Positions 52,214-55,897 of a stretch of DNA of 55,897 bases are shown here, in pieces (position 1 is the stretch's first letter; every line of letters starts with the position of its first letter). The stretch spans positions 1 to 55,897 of the forward strand of contig CAZGFD010000025.1 in NCBI GenBank assembly GCA_964525045.1. Reading direction: 5' to 3'. The translations under genes and the position numbers were made by a program. Under the pieces are notes generated by a model, which was not told the origin of the DNA, did no database searches, and worked only from the letters and a program-made list of their open reading frames with translations. The DNA is from G020348185 sp964525045 (GTDB taxonomy: Bacteria > Nitrospirota > Nitrospiria > Nitrospirales > UBA8639).

Positions 52214-52462
52214 ATGGCTTCGAACAACAAAAAACCACTTCACACCCTTAAAACCGGAAGCGCCCGTGCGGCCATTTTCGAAAATGACGGCAAAAACGGT
52301 CCTTTCCTCAAAGCGATCTTTTCACAATCCTTCCGTTCGCCGGATGGAAACTGGCGGCAAAGCCATTCCTATACCGAAAAGGCGATCGAAGATCTGATGA
52401 ACGCCGCTTTGGAGGCTAAGGAATGGATGGCCCAACACAGGCCCGCGCCCGCACGGGCATAA
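52214..52462 (+). CDS. Small hypothetical protein (82 aa)
   Basis: ATG 52214 after AAAGGAGGCACAAC. The sequence MASNNKKPLHTLKTGSARAA, then IFENDGKNGPFLKAIFSQSF reads like a small beta-hairpin DNA-binding-type protein found on plasmids (ssDNA-binding-like core, unconfirmed). It has the copy-C leader. A terminator follows at 52477-52506. Confidence 0.6.
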   Translation: MASNNKKPLHTLKTGSARAAIFENDGKNGPFLKAIFSQSFRSPDGNWRQSHSYTEKAIEDLMNAALEAKEWMAQHRPAPARA

Positions 52463-52476
52463 AGACCTTTCCCAAA

Positions 52477-52506
52477 AAGGCGGGGATGCCCTCTCCGCCT
52501 TTTTTC
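52477..52506 (+). terminator. Terminator after the 82-residue gene
   Basis: AAAGGCGG and CCGCCTTTTTT form a strong stem followed by a T-run, around GGATGCCCTCT. A classical intrinsic terminator. It may mark the right end of the element operons. Confidence 0.8.
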
Positions 52507-52632
52507 TCTGCAATAGACCCGGTTCCACACAAAACGGTTTTACCCATGCAACCCACGAAGCCCACAGCTCACGGAGAAAGAGAGATTATAATTTATCATT
52601 GACTTAATTAAGTTAATATTTAATAATGGGGT

Positions 52633-52962
52633 ATGGACAGATTCGCAGCCCTTGCCGAACCCAACCGCCGCCGCATGATTGAGATCATCGCGACGCAAGG
52701 AGAGATTGCGGCCACAGATATTAGTGACCAATTTGATATAAGCCCGCCTGCCGTCTCGCAGCACCTCAAAGTGTTGCGCGAGGCTGAACTGGTGACTATG
52801 GAAAAACGGGCGCAACAGCGTATTTATTCTCTTAACCCGCAAGGAGTCGATGAAATGTGGGAATGGTTAAGCCAGATGCGCAAATTCTGGCATGAACGTT
52901 TCGACGCGCTGGATGCGTTGCTTGTAAAAGAACATAACAAACTGAAAGGAAAAAAACGATGA
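52633..52962 (+). CDS. ArsR family transcriptional regulator
   Basis: A 109-residue winged-helix protein: DRFAALAEPNRRRMIEIIAT, then TDISDQFDISPPAVSQHLKV and LREAELVTMEKRAQQRIYSL. Metal-binding Cys residues of the classical ArsR are missing, so it likely belongs to the type paired with SRPBCC (AHSA1) proteins. It overlaps the next gene by four bases. A TTAATTAAGTTAAT tract upstream may contain the promoter. It could be element or chromosome. Confidence 0.9.
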   Translation: MDRFAALAEPNRRRMIEIIATQGEIAATDISDQFDISPPAVSQHLKVLREAELVTMEKRAQQRIYSLNPQGVDEMWEWLSQMRKFWHERFDALDALLVKEHNKLKGKKR

Positions 52963-53468
52963 ACACCACGCCTGTTGACGCAAAGCTGGACTTGGTTCTG
53001 AAACGGGAACTGGCGGTTCCTGTTAAGTTGGTCTGGCGCGGCCTGACCGAACCGGAACTTCTCAAACAATGGTTTTGCCCGAAGCCGTGGGGTCTTTCCG
53101 ATTGCCGTCTTGACCTGCGCCCCGGCGGCGAATTTTATACGGTGATGCAGGACCCGGACGGCAATCTATATCCGAATACGGGATGCTTTTTAGAAGTCAT
53201 CGCTGAAAAACGCCTGACGTGGACCAGCACATTGGTCGCAAATTACCGCCCTGCGCCCCCTGCCAAGGACAAAGATAAAGAATGTGCCCATCTTACCATG
53301 ACCGCCATCGTGAGCATCGAACCGATTTCTTCCGGTACCGCATATACGGCCCATGTGATGCACAGCACGCCTGACCAAACCAAAGCGCATGAGGAAATGG
53401 GCTTCTATGAAGGTTGGGGGACTACGATTACGCAACTGGAAGAATTGCTGAAACAGGAAAAGGGCTAG
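52959..53468 (+). CDS. SRPBCC (AHSA1-like) family protein
   Basis: A 169-residue protein with AHSA1 features: LKRELAVPVKLVWRGLTEPE, LLKQWFCPKPWGLSDCRLDL, RPGGEFYTVMQDPDGNLYPN and the closing GFYEGWGTTITQLEELL. These proteins have a hydrophobic pocket; ligands are mostly unknown. ATGA overlap with arsR suggests an operon in which the regulator controls the pocket protein. Confidence 0.9.
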   Translation: MNTTPVDAKLDLVLKRELAVPVKLVWRGLTEPELLKQWFCPKPWGLSDCRLDLRPGGEFYTVMQDPDGNLYPNTGCFLEVIAEKRLTWTSTLVANYRPAPPAKDKDKECAHLTMTAIVSIEPISSGTAYTAHVMHSTPDQTKAHEEMGFYEGWGTTITQLEELLKQEKG

Positions 53469-53678
53469 GCGATCCGTCCGGCAAGCGATTCACGGGATTG
53501 CCCGCCCCGTTGTTAATGAAGTTGATCTCCCGCCGAAGACGCACCAAAGCGGCTTTCCCGCCACGAAAATTAAATTGGGCCTTAATGCTGCTACCAATAG
53601 AAAATAAATTTTCCCCTTCCCCGTCAGTACGAATTATCGAACCAGAAATGGGGAACCCCACGGCGAGAAGAGAGTGAG

Positions 53679-54125
53679 TTACGATGACACATCATTTACG
53701 ACATTTTTTAAGACCTTATCCTGATCAATGGTCCAGACATCGCAAGTGCTATCGCCGTCTATATTCCCAATCGCTACGGCCACAAATTCCGTGGCGGATA
53801 CCTTATCCAATCCCGTCTCAGTACATCCTGGGGGAGGTGTTCCCAGGCTAGCCTTCCCAAGCTTATAATAGTACCGTTGGGTAGCTCCCGTAATCCCAAA
53901 CCCAATGGCATTGAAGTCATCGATATAGCTATTGTTTTCGGCAAAATAGGCGATTTCTCCCGTATGAATAGCGACAAGGTTATTCTTCGCCTCTACCTGT
54001 TTGGTTTTCGCCTGGTAGCTCATAAAACTCGGTATGGCGATCGTGGCTAATATGCCAATAATGGCCACCACAATCATTAACTCCGTCAGGCTGAACCCCT
54101 TTTGTTGATCTAATCGTCTCATCAT
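53679..54125 (-). CDS. Type IV pilin-like protein
   Basis: A 148-residue type IVa pilin: leader MMRRLDQQKG, cleavage before Phe, then FSLTELMIVVAIIGILATIA with the conserved Glu at +5. The globular part follows (MSYQAKTKQVEAKNNLVAIH); a pair of Cys (PPGCTETG, STCDVW) near the C-terminus can form the D-region disulfide. It may be the major pilin or a minor one; no other pil genes are in the window. The chromosomal part of the window probably resumes here. Confidence 0.92.
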   Translation of the reverse strand: MMRRLDQQKGFSLTELMIVVAIIGILATIAIPSFMSYQAKTKQVEAKNNLVAIHTGEIAYFAENNSYIDDFNAIGFGITGATQRYYYKLGKASLGTPPPGCTETGLDKVSATEFVAVAIGNIDGDSTCDVWTIDQDKVLKNVVNDVSS

Positions 54126-54579
54126 CGTTGGCGCTCCATTACAACACGCAAAAAATGCATTGCCCCAATTGTTTGAGATTTGAACCCTCTTGGGTTTTCA
54201 GTCCCTGGGCCCATGCACCCTCCAACAAAACGACGGCCTCGCCTCTCCAAGGGCGAGCGCGGGCAAATGCCTCTCTCCCGACCCGTTCCTAATTGTGAAG
54301 AGGTTGGATGCAAAACATGCAACCGGGGTTGGCATATTGGCATTTAGAGGAGCCCTATGGGAATACCCTTTCTGCTGTCTCTAACTATTAATTATCTCCT
54401 CGTGAACCGTCTTAATACAATTCCTCCAGATGAACATGTATAATAAGATATGCTTCTGATATTCTTGCACTTCAAGCATCCTCAATCCGATGTTTACAAG
54501 CCCAAGGCGGGTGACGCATTCCTAAGAGATGCCCCCCGCGCCTGAATTACTAACCACAACGACACTACGGAGGTCGCGT
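54126..54579. other. Intergenic region upstream of the pilin and Spy-like genes
   Basis: A divergent promoter region. No gene is supported. It contains short AT-rich tracts (about 54380-54425) and no recognisable structure. Confidence 0.4.
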
Positions 54580-55068
54580 ATGCAAAAAACCCGAAATCTG
54601 CTTCTTGTCTTTTCACTTCTTCTTTTAGCCTTGAATGCCCCCGCCTTGGCTCAAATGAGCGGCATGCATGAGGGTAAAGGGCAACACCGGGAAATGGGAT
54701 CTGAAAAAGGGATGCACGGCGGAGCCTGCTGGATGGAATCCCTCACCGACGAACAAAAGGCCAAAGCCGCAAAGATGCGCCTGGAGTACAAGAAAGCCAA
54801 AAGTCTCCTGAAGGCCCAAATCAAGGTCAAAAAAGTTGAGCTGGTCACCTTGGTGACGGAAGACAACCCGGACCAACCCGCCATTGACAAAAAGATCGAT
54901 GAAATCCTGGCATTAAAAAAGCAGAAAATGCAGAAAAAATATGCCTATAAAATCGCCCTGCGCAACATGCTGTCACCGGAACACCGGGTTTCGTTTGACA
55001 TGAGCCTGCTCAAAAAGACCGTCCACGGAAAGGGACATGGATACAAGAAAAAGCATGGCGATCGGTAA
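54580..55068 (+). CDS. Periplasmic Spy/CpxP/ZraP-like protein
   Basis: About 162 residues from ATG 54580, with CGGAGG upstream. A signal peptide (MQKTRNLLLVFSLLLLALNA, then PALAQ) is followed by a His/Met/Gly-rich linker (MSGMHEGKGQHREMGSEKGM). The helical core has the family layout: LTDEQKAKAAKMRLEYKKAK, then AIDKKIDEILALKKQKMQKK and MLSPEHRVSFD. Spy and CpxP proteins are periplasmic chaperones or metal-responsive proteins. The basic C-terminus and His-rich linker suggest metal binding. Confidence 0.8.
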   Translation: MQKTRNLLLVFSLLLLALNAPALAQMSGMHEGKGQHREMGSEKGMHGGACWMESLTDEQKAKAAKMRLEYKKAKSLLKAQIKVKKVELVTLVTEDNPDQPAIDKKIDEILALKKQKMQKKYAYKIALRNMLSPEHRVSFDMSLLKKTVHGKGHGYKKKHGDR

Positions 55069-55394
55069 AGTAATTTTAATAGCACTTTAAGGGAAGTGGT
55101 GTTTCGCCTTTCACTACCAGATCCCCCCACTGACCATTCCCCTTTCAAGTTAGGGGAATGGTCTTAGGGTGGGTGTCAACTCACACGAATGCATTTTTCA
55201 AAACATTTTCCCAAAAACAATCAGTTCAGGGGTTGGACGATTCAGATAGGTTCGACCTATGGACGGCAGGAAGGCGCACCTGATAACGGAGACTTTGGCT
55301 GACCATGCGAACCTTGACGCGTCCCTCACACATTTTTTTTGTCACAATTTTCCTTCTTTGATTCACATACTCTTTCCCTGAGAGGAACTTTTTA
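55069..55394. other. Intergenic region with terminator
   Basis: Contains the hairpin at 55132-55163. The rest, before the iron-binding protein gene, has no recognisable gene; an AT-rich stretch near 55330-55380 could hold its promoter. Confidence 0.45.
55132..55163 (+). terminator. Hairpin after the Spy-like gene
   Basis: GACCATTCCCC and GGGGAATGGTC form a perfect 11-bp stem with a 10-nt loop; no long T-run follows. A terminator or a shared bidirectional structure. Confidence 0.65.
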
Positions 55395-55897
55395 ATGATT
55401 AAACATTGCCTTGGGCGCCACCTGTTTCCTGTGTGTTTCGTTTTGGTCTCACTTTTGGGGATTCACATTGGATCTCCTGTGCATGGGGCTGACACCCTTA
55501 CCGTGTATTCCGGACGGGCGGAACGACTCATCAAACCCGTGTTGGACACGTTTCAGCAAAAGACCGGTATATCCATTCGCATGTTGACCTCGGGCAGCAC
55601 GGACTTATTGAATCGATTACAAGCCGAAGGGCAACGAACCTCTGCTGATGTGTTTATTACCAATGAAGCCGGCACATTAGAGCGCGCACGGGAACTTCAT
55701 CTTTTACACCCGCTAAATATGAAAGAGGTTGAACAGACGATTCCGTCCCCTTTCCGGGCTCCCGACAACAGTTGGATCGGGGTATCCGGAAGGATTTGGG
55801 TCATTGTCTATAATACCAACCTTGTCGACCCTGGCCACCTGAACTCAATTTTAGATGTCGCCAAACCCCCGTGGAAAGGAAAATTGGGCATCCCCAC
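55395..55897 (+). CDS. Iron(III) ABC transporter substrate-binding protein, partial
   Basis: ATG 55395 with GAGAGGAACTT upstream; 167 residues are visible and the gene runs out of the window. A signal peptide (FPVCFVLVSLLGIHIGSPVH, then GAD) is followed by the FbpA/FutA-type start TLTVYSGRAERLIKPVLDTF, SADVFITNEAGTLERARELH and SWIGVSGRIWVIVYNTN. It should bind Fe(III) or another oxyanion in the periplasm and deliver it to an ABC permease. Permease and ATPase genes would be expected downstream. Confidence 0.88.
   Translation, partial: MIKHCLGRHLFPVCFVLVSLLGIHIGSPVHGADTLTVYSGRAERLIKPVLDTFQQKTGISIRMLTSGSTDLLNRLQAEGQRTSADVFITNEAGTLERARELHLLHPLNMKEVEQTIPSPFRAPDNSWIGVSGRIWVIVYNTNLVDPGHLNSILDVAKPPWKGKLGIP

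Noticed and set aside
53428..53661. 77-codon minus-strand frame between SRPBCC and pilin genes
   Set aside because: Overlaps the 3' end of the SRPBCC gene, lacks a good ribosome site and has no recognisable domain.
1..55897. CRISPR arrays, tRNA and rRNA genes
   Set aside because: No regularly spaced repeats, tRNA cloverleaf with matching consensus or rRNA sequence was found by eye; a tRNA scan would be needed to exclude a tRNA attachment site.

Overview
The outer parts of the window (about 1-11,000 and 53,500-55,897) look like the chromosome of an environmental Gram-negative bacterium. They hold a GH15 glucoamylase-like gene at the left edge, a mannose-1-phosphate guanylyltransferase-like gene, a PAS-GAF histidine kinase with a LuxR-type response regulator, an outer-membrane-type lipoprotein, a tandem universal stress protein, a persulfide-dioxygenase-like MBL-rhodanese protein, a type IV pilin, a Spy/CpxP-like protein and the start of a periplasmic iron-binding protein. 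The mix resembles Nitrospira-type nitrite oxidisers, but this is inference from gene content; no rRNA or marker gene is present. Between them, about 11,000 to 53,500, lies a mosaic accessory region with the content of a mobilizable element. Left part (11.1-15.2 kb): ankyrin protein, WGR protein, small tyrosine recombinase, YiiX-like papain-fold protein, RadC. An insertion (about 15.27-22.4 kb) follows: two secreted alpha/beta hydrolases flanked by IS3-type terminal remnants, and a decayed IS3-family element whose transposase gene is split by a group II intron. Next come a GIY-YIG protein, a DUF932 protein, small hypotheticals and a RelE/HTH toxin-antitoxin pair. A defence island occupies 26.3-39.4 kb: on the minus strand hsdR-hsdS-hsdM, then a 1740-residue nuclease-like plus STAND-type NTPase protein and an FRG-domain protein; divergently, a DUF3800 protein. 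The right part (39.8-44.2 kb) holds a DUF551 protein, two related leader-linked proteins, a relaxase and a coiled-coil protein. A Fic/ORF6N pair with shared operators, MarC, an Slp lipoprotein, a HigBA toxin-antitoxin pair, a ParB-like protein and an ArsR-SRPBCC pair complete the region. No type IV secretion genes or replication initiator were recognised, so any transfer would rely on a helper. The relaxase and the DUF932/RadC/ParB set resemble alphaproteobacterial plasmids and islands (inference). The most unusual signal is RNA-like. Three element genes (40,646; 42,735; 52,214) are preceded by hairpins of exactly 45 nt with the same architecture: a 5-bp outer stem, a 1x2 internal loop, a 9-10-bp inner stem and a 12-nt loop ending TGA. 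They differ by compensatory changes. Three others (23,547; 25,299; 49,981) are preceded by long modular hairpins that share either basal arms or an apical module. An orphan half of one such leader at 15,231 marks where the hydrolase/IS insertion begins. Other points of note: a universal stress protein gene remnant reduced in frame to 43 codons; a group II intron whose precise removal rejoins the DDE transposase in frame; two 29-bp operator-like repeats between fic and ORF6N; and 30-bp direct repeats bracketing the MarC-distal/Slp segment.
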